Of a stretch of DNA of 64,000 bases, positions 20,085 through 29,128 are shown in pieces. Position numbers and translations under genes: made by a program. Source of the DNA: Bradyrhizobium sp. CCBAU 53351 (GTDB lineage Bacteria > Pseudomonadota > Alphaproteobacteria > Rhizobiales > Xanthobacteraceae); the NCBI RefSeq assembly GCF_015291745.1, contig NZ_CP030059.1, positions 3,003,501 through 3,067,500 of the forward strand, given 5' to 3'. Every line of letters starts with the position of its first letter. Positions within the stretch are counted from its first letter, which is position 1. The notes beneath the pieces were generated by a model. That model was not told where the DNA came from and searched no databases. It worked only from the letters and a program-made list of their open reading frames with translations.

Positions 20085-20557
20085 AGCCGGATTCCGACAT
20101 AGACCACGACCAGGCACGCGAAGATCAGCGCCACCGGGAGCGGTCGCTTCTGAGGGCCGGCGAACGCCGCCGCCCCGAAGGACGCCGACTTCTTCGGCGC
20201 CGGAGCCGGGCGGCGGAAGGCGGTAACATTGTCCGCAGCCGGCTCGGCCGCGCGTGGGCGGACGTCGGGCGGGGTTCCCGCCCCGCCCATCTCCGCATAA
20301 TAGGCCTTGTAGATCGCGCCGATGGTGGCCTCGGTGGCTTCGCCCTCGCTCATCTGCGCCAGCAGGTTCTGGTAGCTTGCGAGGAACTCCTGGGCTTCCG
20401 GCGGCAGCGCGGACGATCCGTTGAGCTTGGCCATCATCTTCCAGGTGGCGAAATCGGCGCGGGCGCGGGTATCGGCGCGTCGCGCGATGAGCATATCGGC
20501 AGCTTTGACCAAGTCGGCCTCTGGCCCTTCGGCTTGTGTTCGAATGTCGCTGTTCAA
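20072..20557 (-). CDS. Hypothetical tail-anchored protein
   Basis: A 161-residue protein I do not recognise as a named family. The likely start is a TTG at 20557, immediately after the stop of the site-2 protease gene, so it depends on translational coupling. The first 100 residues are predicted helical (DLVKAADMLIARRADTRARADFATWKMM, ALPPEAQEFLASYQNLLAQM), followed by an Ala/Pro-rich linker. The C-terminal segment LPVALIFACLVVVYVGIRLYWR is a single transmembrane helix, so the bulk faces the cytoplasm. No signal peptide. Being coupled to an intramembrane protease suggests it could be a substrate or partner; this is inference only. Confidence 0.65.
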   Translation of the reverse strand: MNSDIRTQAEGPEADLVKAADMLIARRADTRARADFATWKMMAKLNGSSALPPEAQEFLASYQNLLAQMSEGEATEATIGAIYKAYYAEMGGAGTPPDVRPRAAEPAADNVTAFRRPAPAPKKSASFGAAAFAGPQKRPLPVALIFACLVVVYVGIRLYWR

Positions 20558-21238
20558 CTACGCATTGCCGGTCAGGAAGAGAACAGCCTGAATCACATAA
20601 CCGGTCAACGTCCGCAGTATTGCTGAAATAACATCAAGATTTAGACCGAACTGCGAGCCCGCGAGCGGTAGCAGGATCAGGAGGCCGATCAGGATCAGCA
20701 TCCCGAACGGCTCGAGCCGGGCCAGCGGCAAGGCGAGCGGCCGCGGCAATAGCCCGACCGCCACGCGCCCGCCGTCGAGCGGCGGGATCGGCATCATGTT
20801 GAAGACGGCCAGGATCGCGTTGATGATGAGGGCATTCTTGAGGTTGTCGGCCACCCATTTCGCCGAGCTCGCCGGCACCAGGGGCAGGGCATGGAAGGCG
20901 AGGGCGGCGGCCAGCGCCAGCAGGATGTTGGTGACGGGCCCGGCCAGCGCCACCCAGACCATGTCGAGCCTGGGGTTGTTCAGCTTGCGGAAGTTGACCG
21001 GCACCGGCTTGGCATAGCCGAACAGGAACGGCGAATGCGCGAACAGCAGCATCGCCGGCAGGATCAGCGTGCCGAAGGGGTCGATGTGCCTGATCGGATT
21101 GAAGCTGACACGGCCGAGCTGCGCGGCCGTGTTGTCCCCGAGCCGGTCCGCGACGAAGGCATGCGCCGCCTCATGGAAGGTAATGGCGAGCACCAGCGGC
21201 AGCACCCAGACCGAGAAGTCATAAATGGAAATGTTCAC
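20558..21238 (-). CDS. Site-2 protease family (M50) membrane metalloprotease
   Basis: A 226-residue polytopic membrane protein. The GTG at 21238 (MNISIYDFSVWVLPLVLAITF) fits the family start; a TTG further upstream would add a charged leader that looks untranslated. The zinc motif HEAAH lies in the first helix (ITFHEAAHAFVADRLGD), and the third ligand lies in NMMPIPPLDGG near the end. These are the two hallmarks of the M50B/SpoIVFB-like group. There is no PDZ domain, unlike RseP. It is followed without any gap by a tail-anchored protein gene. Substrate unknown. Confidence 0.88.
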   Translation of the reverse strand: MNISIYDFSVWVLPLVLAITFHEAAHAFVADRLGDNTAAQLGRVSFNPIRHIDPFGTLILPAMLLFAHSPFLFGYAKPVPVNFRKLNNPRLDMVWVALAGPVTNILLALAAALAFHALPLVPASSAKWVADNLKNALIINAILAVFNMMPIPPLDGGRVAVGLLPRPLALPLARLEPFGMLILIGLLILLPLAGSQFGLNLDVISAILRTLTGYVIQAVLFLTGNA

Positions 21239-21394
21239 GGCTCGTTGATCCCGGTTTGCTTGCGGCCTTGCAGCCGTCCCAGCCAACCGGCGGTGCAGCA
21301 ACGCTTAGGCTCAAGATAGGGGCGCCGGTTCCGAAATGCCACGCTGCAGATGACCCGCGAATAATGCCGCGCAACGGCCGACCGTTGCCTGACG

Positions 21395-21787
21395 TCACGC
21401 CGGGATCGTCGTCTGATATTGGGTCAGGCCGTCGTCGAGCTTCAGCCATGCGAGCTTTTCCGACACCCAGATGTGCTCCGTCGGCGCAAAGGCATTGCGG
21501 TCGTCGAATGTCGCAAGCGCGGCGCCCGCGAGCGTGCCGTTGCGCCGCCAGGCGAACAGCCGCGTGCCGCAGCGCTTGCAGAACACGCGATCGATGTTCT
21601 CCGAGGACGCGTAGCGCTCGGTCTCGCCCTCGACGGTCAGCGCGCGCTGGTCGAACTGTGCGCGGGCGAAGAAGGGCGAGCCCATCGCCTTCTGGCAGGT
21701 GCGGCAATGGCAGACGCGAACGTTGAGCGGCTCGCCCTCGGCCTTGAACCGCACCGCGCCGCACAGGCATCCGCCCTCGTGGATCAT
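21395..21787 (-). CDS. GFA family zinc-binding protein
   Basis: A 130-residue protein of the glutathione-dependent formaldehyde-activating (GFA)/Mss4-like fold. The zinc-binding cysteines are seen in GGCLCGAVRF (Cys7, Cys9), VCHCRTCQKAMGSPF, and FCKRCGTRLF. The prototype Gfa accelerates formation of S-hydroxymethylglutathione, but most members have unknown activity. It lies 8 bases downstream of an SDR gene on the same strand and may be co-transcribed with it. Function should be read only as a GFA-fold protein. Confidence 0.85.
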   Translation of the reverse strand: MIHEGGCLCGAVRFKAEGEPLNVRVCHCRTCQKAMGSPFFARAQFDQRALTVEGETERYASSENIDRVFCKRCGTRLFAWRRNGTLAGAALATFDDRNAFAPTEHIWVSEKLAWLKLDDGLTQYQTTIPA

Positions 21788-21794
21788 GCTGTCC

Positions 21795-22541
21795 TCAATA
21801 GGTTGCGCGCCCGCCCGAGATATCGAACACGGCGCCGGTCGAGAATGCGCAATCCTCGGATGCCAGCCAGCTCACCATCGCGGCCAGCTCCTCGACCAGC
21901 ACGAAACGCGCCTTCGGGATCTTCGACAACATGAAGTCGATATGCTGCTGCGTCATCTGGTCGAAGATCGCGGTCTTGGCGGCCGCCGGGGTCACCGCGT
22001 TGACGAGAATGTCGTGCGCCGCGAGCTCCTTGCCGAGCGACTTCGTCAGCGCGATCAGGCCGGCCTTGGACGCCGAATAGTGCGAGGCGTTCGGATTGCC
22101 TTCCTTTCCGGCGATGGAGGCGATGTTGACGATGCGTCCGTACTTCTGCTTGAGCATCGCGGGCACGATCGCCTTGCAGACGATGAAGGGACCGTCGAGG
22201 TTGATGCGCAGCACCTTGCGCCATTCCTCGAGATCGGTCTCCCAGACCGGCTTGTTGACACCGGCGATGCCGGCATTGTTGACGAGGATGTCGATCTTGC
22301 CGAAGGCGGCAAGCGTCGCGTCGCGCGCCTGCTCGACACCGACGGTGTCGGTGACGTCGACCTTGAACACGCGGACGCTATCGCCGATCTGTTTCGCGGT
22401 TTTCTCGGCCAGCGCCGCATCGAAATCCCAGATCGCGACCTTGGCACCGGAGGCGACGAAGCGCTCGGTGATGGCGCGGCCAAAGCCCTGCGCGCCGCCG
22501 GTGACGACAGCGATGCGGCCGTTGAGATCGATCTTGTTCAT
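21795..22541 (-). CDS. Short-chain dehydrogenase/reductase (FabG-like)
   Basis: A 248-residue NAD(P)-dependent oxidoreductase. The ATG at 22541 yields MNKIDLNGRIAVVTGGAQGF with the TGGxxGFG cofactor motif at 14-21; the open frame upstream is within the next gene. NNAG is at 88-91, and the catalytic Ser142, Tyr155 and Lys159 lie in INIASIAGK and HYSASK. Nineteen bases separate it from the upstream SDR gene and it is part of the sugar-acid operon with the IlvD-type dehydratase. A likely job is oxidation of a sugar, lactone-forming aldose or keto-deoxy acid. Substrate cannot be read from sequence. Confidence 0.85.
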   Translation of the reverse strand: MNKIDLNGRIAVVTGGAQGFGRAITERFVASGAKVAIWDFDAALAEKTAKQIGDSVRVFKVDVTDTVGVEQARDATLAAFGKIDILVNNAGIAGVNKPVWETDLEEWRKVLRINLDGPFIVCKAIVPAMLKQKYGRIVNIASIAGKEGNPNASHYSASKAGLIALTKSLGKELAAHDILVNAVTPAAAKTAIFDQMTQQHIDFMLSKIPKARFVLVEELAAMVSWLASEDCAFSTGAVFDISGGRATY

Positions 22542-22560
22542 GAGGCTGATCCCTGCGCCG

Positions 22561-23292
22561 TCAGAGCATGTAGCCGCCGTCGACGACGAGGTCGACGCCG
22601 GTGGTGAAGGCGCTTTCGTCGCTGCCGAGATAGACCGCCATGGAGGCGATCTCGTCGGCGGTGCCGAGCCGGCCCATCTTCTGGCGGGAGATGAACATCT
22701 CCTTGCCCTGCGGTCCCTGCGCGGCGGCGCGGTCCAGCATCGAGGGCGTCTCGACGGTGCCGGGGCAGATCGAGTTGCAGCGGATGCCCTTGGTGATGAA
22801 GTCGAGCGCGACGGCACGCGACAGCAGCGACACCGCTGCCTTCGACGAGGAGTAGACGTAGCGGTTCGCCGGCGGCCGCAGAGCCGCGCAGGACGAGATG
22901 TTGACGATGCTGCCGCCTCCGCCCGCGATCATGTCGGGCAGGAATGCCCTGATGGTCCGGTGCATCGACTTGACGTTGAGGTCGAACGAGAAATCGAAGT
23001 CTTCCTCCGAGCATTCCAGGATGGTGCCGTGATGCACGAAGCCGGCCGCGTTGAGCAGGATGTCGATCTTGCCGACGCGCGTGGCAAAGGCGTTGACGTC
23101 GGCGGTGTTGCGAACGTCGAGCTTTGCGACCTCGGCGATGCCTTCCTTGGTGAGGCCAGCGATGCCGGCCTCGTTGATGTCGGTGGCGATGACGGTTGCG
23201 CCTTCACGCGCGAATGCGATGGCGCAGGCGCGGCCGATGCCGGCCGCTGCAGCCGTGACGACGGCGCGTTTGCCCTTGAGGCGGTTTGCCAT
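22561..23292 (-). CDS. Short-chain dehydrogenase/reductase (keto-deoxy sugar acid type)
   Basis: A 243-residue NAD-dependent SDR. The cofactor motif is altered to TAAAAGIG (13-20) in place of TGxxxGIG, a variant seen in the DHRS6/2-keto-3-deoxy-L-fuconate dehydrogenase branch. The catalytic site is NISS at about 131-134 and RYVYSSSK with Tyr147 and Lys151. Arginines at 144 and in the C-terminal part could bind a carboxylate. It sits downstream of the IlvD/Edd dehydratase, which makes 2-keto-3-deoxy acids, so oxidation of such an acid is a reasonable prediction. A repeat element (23315-23423) separates it from the dehydratase gene. Confidence 0.82.
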   Translation of the reverse strand: MANRLKGKRAVVTAAAAGIGRACAIAFAREGATVIATDINEAGIAGLTKEGIAEVAKLDVRNTADVNAFATRVGKIDILLNAAGFVHHGTILECSEEDFDFSFDLNVKSMHRTIRAFLPDMIAGGGGSIVNISSCAALRPPANRYVYSSSKAAVSLLSRAVALDFITKGIRCNSICPGTVETPSMLDRAAAQGPQGKEMFISRQKMGRLGTADEIASMAVYLGSDESAFTTGVDLVVDGGYML

Positions 23293-23314
23293 GTTGTTCT
23301 TCTCCTTGTGGGTT

Positions 23315-23423
23315 CGTCATTCCGGGGCGCGCCTCTTGGCGCGAGCCCGGAATGCATTGTGCAGCGTGTTGTGAGGTTCGATCGATTCCGGGCTCGCGAC
23401 TGCGTCGCGCCCCGGAATGACAG
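23315..23423. repeat. Intergenic repeat (CGTCATTCCGGGGCGCGCC type), copy 1
   Basis: A roughly 110-base inverted-repeat element bounded by CGTCATTCCGGGGCGCG and CGCGCCCCGGAATGACAG. It closely resembles the element at 36811-36922 and more distantly 38543-38628. It lies between the SDR and dehydratase genes of one operon. Confidence 0.7.
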
Positions 23424-23429
23424 ACGTCT

Positions 23430-25259
23430 TCAGTGATTATCCCGCGCCACGCCGAACGTGCCGGCGACGTTCTGGTAGCGCGTGGCGAGCTCCATGCAGG
23501 CGCCGGTCGATTGCTGGCCGACGGTGTTGCGATAGATCTCCTGCCACGGCGTCTGGTTCGCCGGATGCTTGAAGCCGCCATCGGCCATCAGTTCGGCGTG
23601 GCGCTTCTTCACTTCGTCGTCCGAGATCAGGATGTTGGCGCTGCCCTTGTTGAGGTCGATGCGCACCTTGTCGCCGGTCCTGAGGATCGCAAGGCCGCCA
23701 TTGGCCGCGGCTTCCGGCGAGGCGTTCAGGATCGAGGGCGAGCCCGAGGTGCCGGACTGGCGGCCGTCGCCGATGCAGGGCAGGGACAGGATGCCGCGTT
23801 TGATCAGGGCCGCCGGCGGCTGCATGTTCACGACCTCGGCGCCGCCGGGGTAGCCGATCGGGCCGGTGCCGCGGATGAACAGCACGCAGCGCTCGTCGAT
23901 CTCGAGCGCGGGATCGTCGATCCGCTCGTGATAATCCTCAGGCCCCTCGAACACGACGGCGCGGCCTTCGAAGGCGTTGAGGTCCTTGGGGTTGCTGAGA
24001 TAGCGGTCGCGGAACTCCTTGGAGATCACGGAGGTCTTCATGATCGCGGAATCGAACAGATTGCCCTTCAGCACCAGGAAGCCGGCGTCCTTCACCAGCG
24101 GCTTGTCATAGGTCCAGATCACGTCGTTGTCGGGTTTTGGCGCATCCTTGCAGTTCTCGCCGATGCCGCGGCCGTTGACGGTGACGGCGTCCTCGTGGAT
24201 GCGCTTGTGCTTCATCAATTCGCGCACCACGGCGGGCACGCCGCCGGCGCGGTGGAATTCCTCGCCGAGATAGAAGCCCGCCGGCTGCATGTTGACCAGC
24301 AGCGGCACGTCGTGGCCGACTTTCTGCCAGTCCTCGATCGTGAGCTCGACGCCGATGTGGCGGGCCAGCGCGTTGATGTGGATCGGCGCGTTGGTCGAGC
24401 CGCCGATCGCCGAATTGATCACGATGCAGTTCTCGAACGCCTTGCGTGTCAGGATGTCCGAAGGCTTGAGGTCTTCCCAGACCATCTCGACGATGCGTTT
24501 TCCCGTCTCGTAGGCGATCTGGCCGCGCTCGCGATAGGGGGCGGGGATCGCCGCGCAGCCCGGCAGCGAGAAGCCGAGCGCTTCGGCGAGGCCGTTCATG
24601 GTCGACGCCGTGCCCATGGTGTTGCAATGGCCGACCGAGGGCGCGGAGGAGGCCACGATCTCCATGAACTCTTCATAGTCGATCTCGCCCGCGGCGAGCC
24701 GCTCGCGCGACTTCCAGACGATGGTGCCGGAGCCGGTGCGCTCGCCATTGTGCCAGCCGTTCAGCATCGGCCCGCCCGACAGCACGATCGCGGGCAGGTT
24801 CACGGTTGCCGCCGCCATCATGCAGGCGGGCGTGGTCTTGTCGCAGCCGGTGGTGAGCACGACGCCGTCCAGCGGATAGCCGTAGAGGATCTCGACCAGG
24901 CCGAGATAGGCGAGGTTGCGGTCGAGCGCCGCGGTCGGGCGTTTGCCGGTCTCCTGGATCGGATGGGTCGGGAATTCCATCGCAATGCCGCCGGCCTCGC
25001 GGATGCCTTCGCGGACGCGGTGGGCCAGCTCGAGATGGTGACGGTTGCAGGGAGAGAGGTCGTTGCCGGTCTGGGCAATGCCGATGATCGGCTTGCCGGA
25101 CTGCAGCTCGGCGCGGGTGAGGCCGTAGTTGAGGTAGCGCTCCATATAAAGCGCGGTCATGCCCGGATTATGCGGGTTGTTGAACCATTCCTGCGAGCGA
25201 AGGTGGCGGCGAGAGCCGTTGCCGGCGGGGGTATGCCCATTGGTTGGCTTTTTTGTCAT
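23430..25259 (-). CDS. IlvD/Edd family sugar-acid dehydratase (L-arabinonate dehydratase-like)
   Basis: A 609-residue iron-sulfur dehydratase that removes water from an aldonate to give a 2-keto-3-deoxy acid. The ATG at 25259 ([10 protein letters not shown]) is preferred to upstream in-frame codons. Three cluster cysteines are at Cys71 (DLSPCNRHH), Cys139 ([11 protein letters not shown]) and Cys212 ([10 protein letters not shown]). Their spacing, 68 and 73 residues, equals that remembered for the [2Fe-2S] L-arabinonate dehydratase of Rhizobium leguminosarum (Cys59/127/200), and Lys141 corresponds to its carbamylated lysine. This separates it from [4Fe-4S] Edd. It is divergent in regulation from nothing but lies directly after the LacI gene, whose last codons contain a candidate operator. 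L-arabinonate, D-fuconate, xylonate or gluconate are possible substrates. Confidence 0.88.
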   Translation of the reverse strand: MTKKPTNGHTPAGNGSRRHLRSQEWFNNPHNPGMTALYMERYLNYGLTRAELQSGKPIIGIAQTGNDLSPCNRHHLELAHRVREGIREAGGIAMEFPTHPIQETGKRPTAALDRNLAYLGLVEILYGYPLDGVVLTTGCDKTTPACMMAAATVNLPAIVLSGGPMLNGWHNGERTGSGTIVWKSRERLAAGEIDYEEFMEIVASSAPSVGHCNTMGTASTMNGLAEALGFSLPGCAAIPAPYRERGQIAYETGKRIVEMVWEDLKPSDILTRKAFENCIVINSAIGGSTNAPIHINALARHIGVELTIEDWQKVGHDVPLLVNMQPAGFYLGEEFHRAGGVPAVVRELMKHKRIHEDAVTVNGRGIGENCKDAPKPDNDVIWTYDKPLVKDAGFLVLKGNLFDSAIMKTSVISKEFRDRYLSNPKDLNAFEGRAVVFEGPEDYHERIDDPALEIDERCVLFIRGTGPIGYPGGAEVVNMQPPAALIKRGILSLPCIGDGRQSGTSGSPSILNASPEAAANGGLAILRTGDKVRIDLNKGSANILISDDEVKKRHAELMADGGFKHPANQTPWQEIYRNTVGQQSTGACMELATRYQNVAGTFGVARDNH

Positions 25260-25382
25260 TGGTTTCTCCTGCAATGCAAACGCACTGGCTTCCGTCCTTG
25301 GGCTGTCGGCTTGTGCGATGCCCAACGGCGCGAATGATGGATCGCTGGCCCGCTGGCGGGTCGTTTCCTCACAATTCCGATA

Positions 25383-26483
25383 CTAGTCATGGCTACTTGG
25401 TAACGCTACCATTTTGTTCGCCGCACCCGCGCCCGAGCCGGCTGGCCTGCTGTCCGAATGGCGCGACGCCGAGCTTTGCCGCTCGATCACCTTGAAGCCG
25501 AGATCGAGCACCGGCTGCTCCGGACGCCGTCCGTCGATCGCCTCGATCAGCATGGTGGCGGCCGTGTTGCCCATCTCGTAGCGGTTGGTGCGCACGCTGG
25601 TGAGGGTGGGCACCGCGGAGGCCATGAATTCGAGATCGTTGAAGCCGACGATCGCGATCTGGTCGGGGACCGTGATCTCGCGGCGGCGGCATTCGAACAG
25701 CACGCCGAGCGCGAGGTCGTCATTGGCGCAGAACACCGCGTCGAGGTCGGGCTCCCGCGCCAGCAGATCGGTGAACAGGGCGCCGCCGAGCGTCACCGAG
25801 GTCGGCGTCGCGGTGGTGACGACGAGTCGCTGCTCGAACAAGGCCGCGTCCTTCATGGCCGAGACGTATCCGTCCAGTCGTCGCTGCACCCGCGGATCCA
25901 TGCGCGCACCGACGAAGCCGATCTTGCGGCGGCCCTGTTCGAACAGGTGCGCAACCGCTGCGCGGGCTGCATCATAGTGTGAAAAGCCGATCATCATGTC
26001 GACCGGATCGGGGCCGATCTCCATGATCTGCACGATCGGGCAATCGGCGGCATCCAGCATCGCACGCGATTCCGCGGTCTGGTCGATGCCGGTGACGATC
26101 AGCCCGGCCGGCTTCTGCGCGAGAAACAGGCGCAGCAGCTTCTCCTCCTGGAGGATACTGTAGCGCGTGTTGGACAATTGGATCGAGTAACGGCTGCCTT
26201 CGGACGCGTCGTAGATGCCGCGCAGCACGTCCGAGAACACGTTGTTGGTGAGTGAGGGAATCAAGACACCGATGACCTCGGTGCGTTGCGAGGCCAGCGC
26301 GCGCGCCGCAAGGTTCGGCACATAGCCAAGCTCCTTGGCCGCGCTCTCGACCCGCGTCCGCTTGGCGACCGACAGGGCTTCCGGATTACGAAAGAAACGG
26401 GACGCCGTAATCGGGCTGACGCCGGCAAGCTCGGCGACTTCCGCCAGCCGGATTTTGCCTGACTTGGTGCGTTTTCGAACCAT
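25383..26483 (-). CDS. LacI family transcriptional regulator
   Basis: A 366-residue repressor. The helix-turn-helix is RLAEVAELAGVSPITASRFF (12-31) with hinge YVPNLAARALASQRTEVIGV, followed by a periplasmic-binding-protein-like sensor domain (roughly 70-340). The variant VSPITASRFFRNP resembles the GntR/IdnR subgroup that responds to gluconate-like sugar acids. It lies between the dehydratase/SDR genes (same strand, downstream) and the ABC importer (divergent). Candidate operators flank it on both sides, one inside its own final codons, so it probably controls the entire region including itself. The ligand is likely the sugar acid or a phosphorylated derivative. Confidence 0.9.
   Translation of the reverse strand: MVRKRTKSGKIRLAEVAELAGVSPITASRFFRNPEALSVAKRTRVESAAKELGYVPNLAARALASQRTEVIGVLIPSLTNNVFSDVLRGIYDASEGSRYSIQLSNTRYSILQEEKLLRLFLAQKPAGLIVTGIDQTAESRAMLDAADCPIVQIMEIGPDPVDMMIGFSHYDAARAAVAHLFEQGRRKIGFVGARMDPRVQRRLDGYVSAMKDAALFEQRLVVTTATPTSVTLGGALFTDLLAREPDLDAVFCANDDLALGVLFECRRREITVPDQIAIVGFNDLEFMASAVPTLTSVRTNRYEMGNTAATMLIEAIDGRRPEQPVLDLGFKVIERQSSASRHSDSRPAGSGAGAANKMVALPSSHD
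25398..25411. promoter_or_regulatory. Candidate LacI operator inside the regulator's last codons
   Basis: TGGTAACGCTACCA, a palindrome of TGGTA/TACCA arms around ACGC. It lies about 139 bases upstream of the dehydratase start and encodes part of the last nine codons of the LacI gene (MVALP region). It shares 11 of 14 positions with the site at 26526-26539. Confidence 0.55.
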
Positions 26484-26525
26484 TTGCTGCTCTTAACACA
26501 GTCAGTCCCGCAAACAAAGGAACGT

Positions 26526-26539
26526 TGACAGCGCTACCA
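26526..26539. promoter_or_regulatory. Candidate LacI operator in the lacI/ABC divergent region
   Basis: TGACAGCGCTACCA, centred on the AGCGCT palindrome typical of LacI-family sites, 43 bases upstream of the LacI gene and about 147 bases upstream of the ABC ATPase. It shares CGCTACCA with the second site at 25398-25411. Confidence 0.55.
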
Positions 26540-26685
26540 GCAACGACTAACCAAAGACAAATTGCCAAAACCGCACAAACTGCCGACAATGTTGCCCGCT
26601 ACGGTCGGGCTTCGTTTGGCGAAGTCTGAAAAAACAAGACGGTCGCGGCGCGAGAGGCGCCGTGGACTTTCGAGGAGGGAGCTAG

Positions 26686-27753
26686 ATGTCGTCTGTGCAA
26701 ATCCGCGACGTGCGGAAATCGTTCGGCAATTTTGAAGTCCTGCACGGCGTGACTGTACCGATCGAGGATGGCCAATTCGTCGTTCTGGTCGGCCCCTCCG
26801 GCTGCGGCAAGTCGACGCTCCTGCGCATGCTCGCGGGTCTCGAGAACATCACCTCCGGCACGATCTCGATCGGCGACCGCGTCGTCAACAATGTCCAGCC
26901 CAAGGAGCGGGACATTGCCATGGTCTTCCAGAACTACGCGCTCTATCCGCACATGACCGTTGCCGACAACATGGGCTTCTCGCTGAAGCTGCGGAATGCC
27001 GGCTCCGACGAGATCAACAAGCGCGTCAAGCGGGCTGCCGAAATTCTCGCACTGACGCCGCTGCTCGATCGCTATCCGCGCCAGCTCTCGGGCGGTCAGC
27101 GCCAGCGTGTCGCGATGGGCCGCGCCATCGTGCGCGACCCCCAGGTCTTCCTGTTCGACGAACCCTTGTCCAACCTCGACGCCAAGCTGCGCGTCGCCAT
27201 GCGCACCGAGATCAAGGAGCTGCACCAGCGGCTGAAGACGACGACCGTCTACGTCACCCACGATCAGATCGAAGCCATGACCATGGCCGACAAGATCGTC
27301 GTGATGCATGACGGCATCGTCGAGCAGATGGGCACGCCGCTCGAGCTGTACGACAGGCCCGACAACCAATTCGTCGCCGGCTTCATCGGCTCGCCCGCGA
27401 TGAACTTCCTGAAGGGACATGTGCGCACCAACGGCGTTGCGACCTTCGAGGGGCCGAACGGCGTCAAGCTGCCGCTCAAGACCGCGCCCGCGGCGTCCGA
27501 CGGCCGTCCCGCGGTCTACGGCGTGCGGCCCGAGCATTTCACCATCGCCGACGACGGCGCCGAAGCCGAGATCATCGTGGTCGAGCCGACCGGCTCGGAA
27601 ACGCAGGTGTTCGCCAAGATCGGCGGCGAGCAGGTCGTCGCGGTGTTCCGCGAGCGTCACCAGTTCAATCCGGGTGACAAGATCCGGCTGAAGCCCGACC
27701 CGTCACTGGTGCACTTGTTCGACGAGGCGACGGGAAAACGCCTGAACGCGTAG
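26686..27753 (+). CDS. Sugar ABC transporter ATP-binding protein (UgpC/MsmK type)
   Basis: A 355-residue cytoplasmic ATPase of the CUT1 carbohydrate importer family. Walker A GPSGCGKST (36-44), Q-loop FQNYALYPHMTV, signature LSGGQRQRVAMGRAI, Walker B VFLFDEPLSNLDA and switch YVTHDQ are all intact. A C-terminal MalK-like TOBE/OB domain (after about 240) includes YGVRPEHF. The GGAGGGAG ribosome site precedes the ATG. It is the first gene of the importer operon, divergent from the LacI regulator. Such ATPases are often shared among several importers. Confidence 0.95.
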   Translation: MSSVQIRDVRKSFGNFEVLHGVTVPIEDGQFVVLVGPSGCGKSTLLRMLAGLENITSGTISIGDRVVNNVQPKERDIAMVFQNYALYPHMTVADNMGFSLKLRNAGSDEINKRVKRAAEILALTPLLDRYPRQLSGGQRQRVAMGRAIVRDPQVFLFDEPLSNLDAKLRVAMRTEIKELHQRLKTTTVYVTHDQIEAMTMADKIVVMHDGIVEQMGTPLELYDRPDNQFVAGFIGSPAMNFLKGHVRTNGVATFEGPNGVKLPLKTAPAASDGRPAVYGVRPEHFTIADDGAEAEIIVVEPTGSETQVFAKIGGEQVVAVFRERHQFNPGDKIRLKPDPSLVHLFDEATGKRLNA

Positions 27754-27800
27754 CGTGAGTTTTACTTAAGACAATAAAAAAGCATCACAGGGAGGACGAC

Positions 27801-29120
27801 ATGCAAGACTTTACCCGCCGGACTCTGCTTCAGGGCGGAACGGCACTGGCTGCAACCGGCATGCTCACCGGGCCGGCACTCTTCGAGTTCGCAAAGGCCT
27901 GGGCGCAGAGCTCGCCCTGGAAGGCGGAGCCCGGTGCAAAGCTGACCGTGATGCGCTGGAAGCGCTTCGTGCCGGCTGAGGACGATGCGTTCAACGCGAT
28001 GGTGGCGGCCTTCAAGGCCGCGACCGGCACCGAGATGAACGTGTTCAGCGAGTCGTTCGAGGACGTGCAGCCGAAGGCCTCGGTTGCGGCCAATACCGGC
28101 TCGGGGCTCGATCTTGCCTGGGGCTTGCACACGCTGCCGCAGCTGTTCCCGACCAAAGTGCTGAAGATGAACGACGTCGCCGACTACCTCGGCAAGAAGT
28201 ACGGCGGCTGGACCGATGCGGCGGCCAAGACCTGCAAGCAGGGCAACGACTGGCTCGGCATTCCCGTCGCAACCAACGGCGGTTACATGACGTACCGCAA
28301 GTCGGCGCTCGAGAAGGCGGGCTTCAAAGAATTCCCGAAGGACTTCCCCGGCTTCCTCGAGATGTGCAAGGCACTGAAGAAGAACAACACGCCGGCCGGC
28401 TTCGCTCTCGGCCATGCCTCGGGCGACGGCAATTCGTGGCTGCATTGGGTGCTGTGGGGGCACGGCGCCTACACGGTCGACCAGAACGACAAGATCATCA
28501 TCAATTCGCCGGAGACGGCGAAGGCGCTGGAATATTGCAAGGCGCTGTACGACAGCTTCATTCCCGGCACGGCGTCCTGGAACGATTCCTCCAACAACAA
28601 GGCGTTCCTCGCCGGCGAGCTCTATTGCACGGCGAACGGCATCTCGATCTACGTCGCCGCCAAGACCGATGCGAGCAAGAAGGAGCTCGCCGAGGACACC
28701 TATCACGCGCTCTGGCCGGTCGGACCGGTCGGCAAGCCGACCGAGCTGCAGCTTGCGCTGCCGATCCTCGCGTTCAACTTCACCAAATATCCGAACGCGG
28801 CGAAGGCCTTCGTCGCCTTCATGCTGGAGAAGGAGAACTACGAGAAGTGGCTGGATGGCGCGCAGGGCTATCTGACGCAGACCCTGAACGGCTATGAATC
28901 GGCACCGATCTGGAAGGCCGATCCCAAGAACGAGGTGTTCTCGCAGGCGTCCAAGCGCACGCTGCCGGCGTCCGGTATCGGCACGGTCGGCGAAAAGGCG
29001 GCAACGGCAATCGCCGACTTCATCGTCGTCGATATGTTCGCCAATTACTGCACCGGCACCAAGGATGCGAAGGGCGCGATGGCGGAAGCCGAGCGCCAGC
29101 TGAAGCGCATCTATCGCTGA
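27801..29120 (+). CDS. Sugar ABC transporter substrate-binding protein, Tat-exported
   Basis: A 439-residue periplasmic family 1 (UgpB/MalE-like) binding protein. The N-terminus TRRTLLQGGTALAATGMLTG has a twin arginine followed by a moderately hydrophobic stretch, and AWA|QS gives a cleavage site after Ala35, so export by the Tat system is likely. The body shows the DLAWGLHTLPQLFP, GYMTYRKSALEKAGFKEFP and LALPILAFNFTKYPNAAKAFVAF segments expected of type 1 sugar-binding proteins. It follows the ATPase gene by 47 bases with a GGGAGG ribosome site. A strong stem-loop directly after the stop probably keeps its mRNA abundant. Substrate likely a sugar acid or oligosaccharide. Confidence 0.92.
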   Translation: MQDFTRRTLLQGGTALAATGMLTGPALFEFAKAWAQSSPWKAEPGAKLTVMRWKRFVPAEDDAFNAMVAAFKAATGTEMNVFSESFEDVQPKASVAANTGSGLDLAWGLHTLPQLFPTKVLKMNDVADYLGKKYGGWTDAAAKTCKQGNDWLGIPVATNGGYMTYRKSALEKAGFKEFPKDFPGFLEMCKALKKNNTPAGFALGHASGDGNSWLHWVLWGHGAYTVDQNDKIIINSPETAKALEYCKALYDSFIPGTASWNDSSNNKAFLAGELYCTANGISIYVAAKTDASKKELAEDTYHALWPVGPVGKPTELQLALPILAFNFTKYPNAAKAFVAFMLEKENYEKWLDGAQGYLTQTLNGYESAPIWKADPKNEVFSQASKRTLPASGIGTVGEKAATAIADFIVVDMFANYCTGTKDAKGAMAEAERQLKRIYR

Positions 29121-29128
29121 AGATCACG

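Noticed and set aside
23433..25337. Long open frame (634 codons) antisense to the IlvD/Edd dehydratase.
   Set aside because: Complementary shadow of a gene with three intact cluster cysteines; no recognisable domain in the antisense product.
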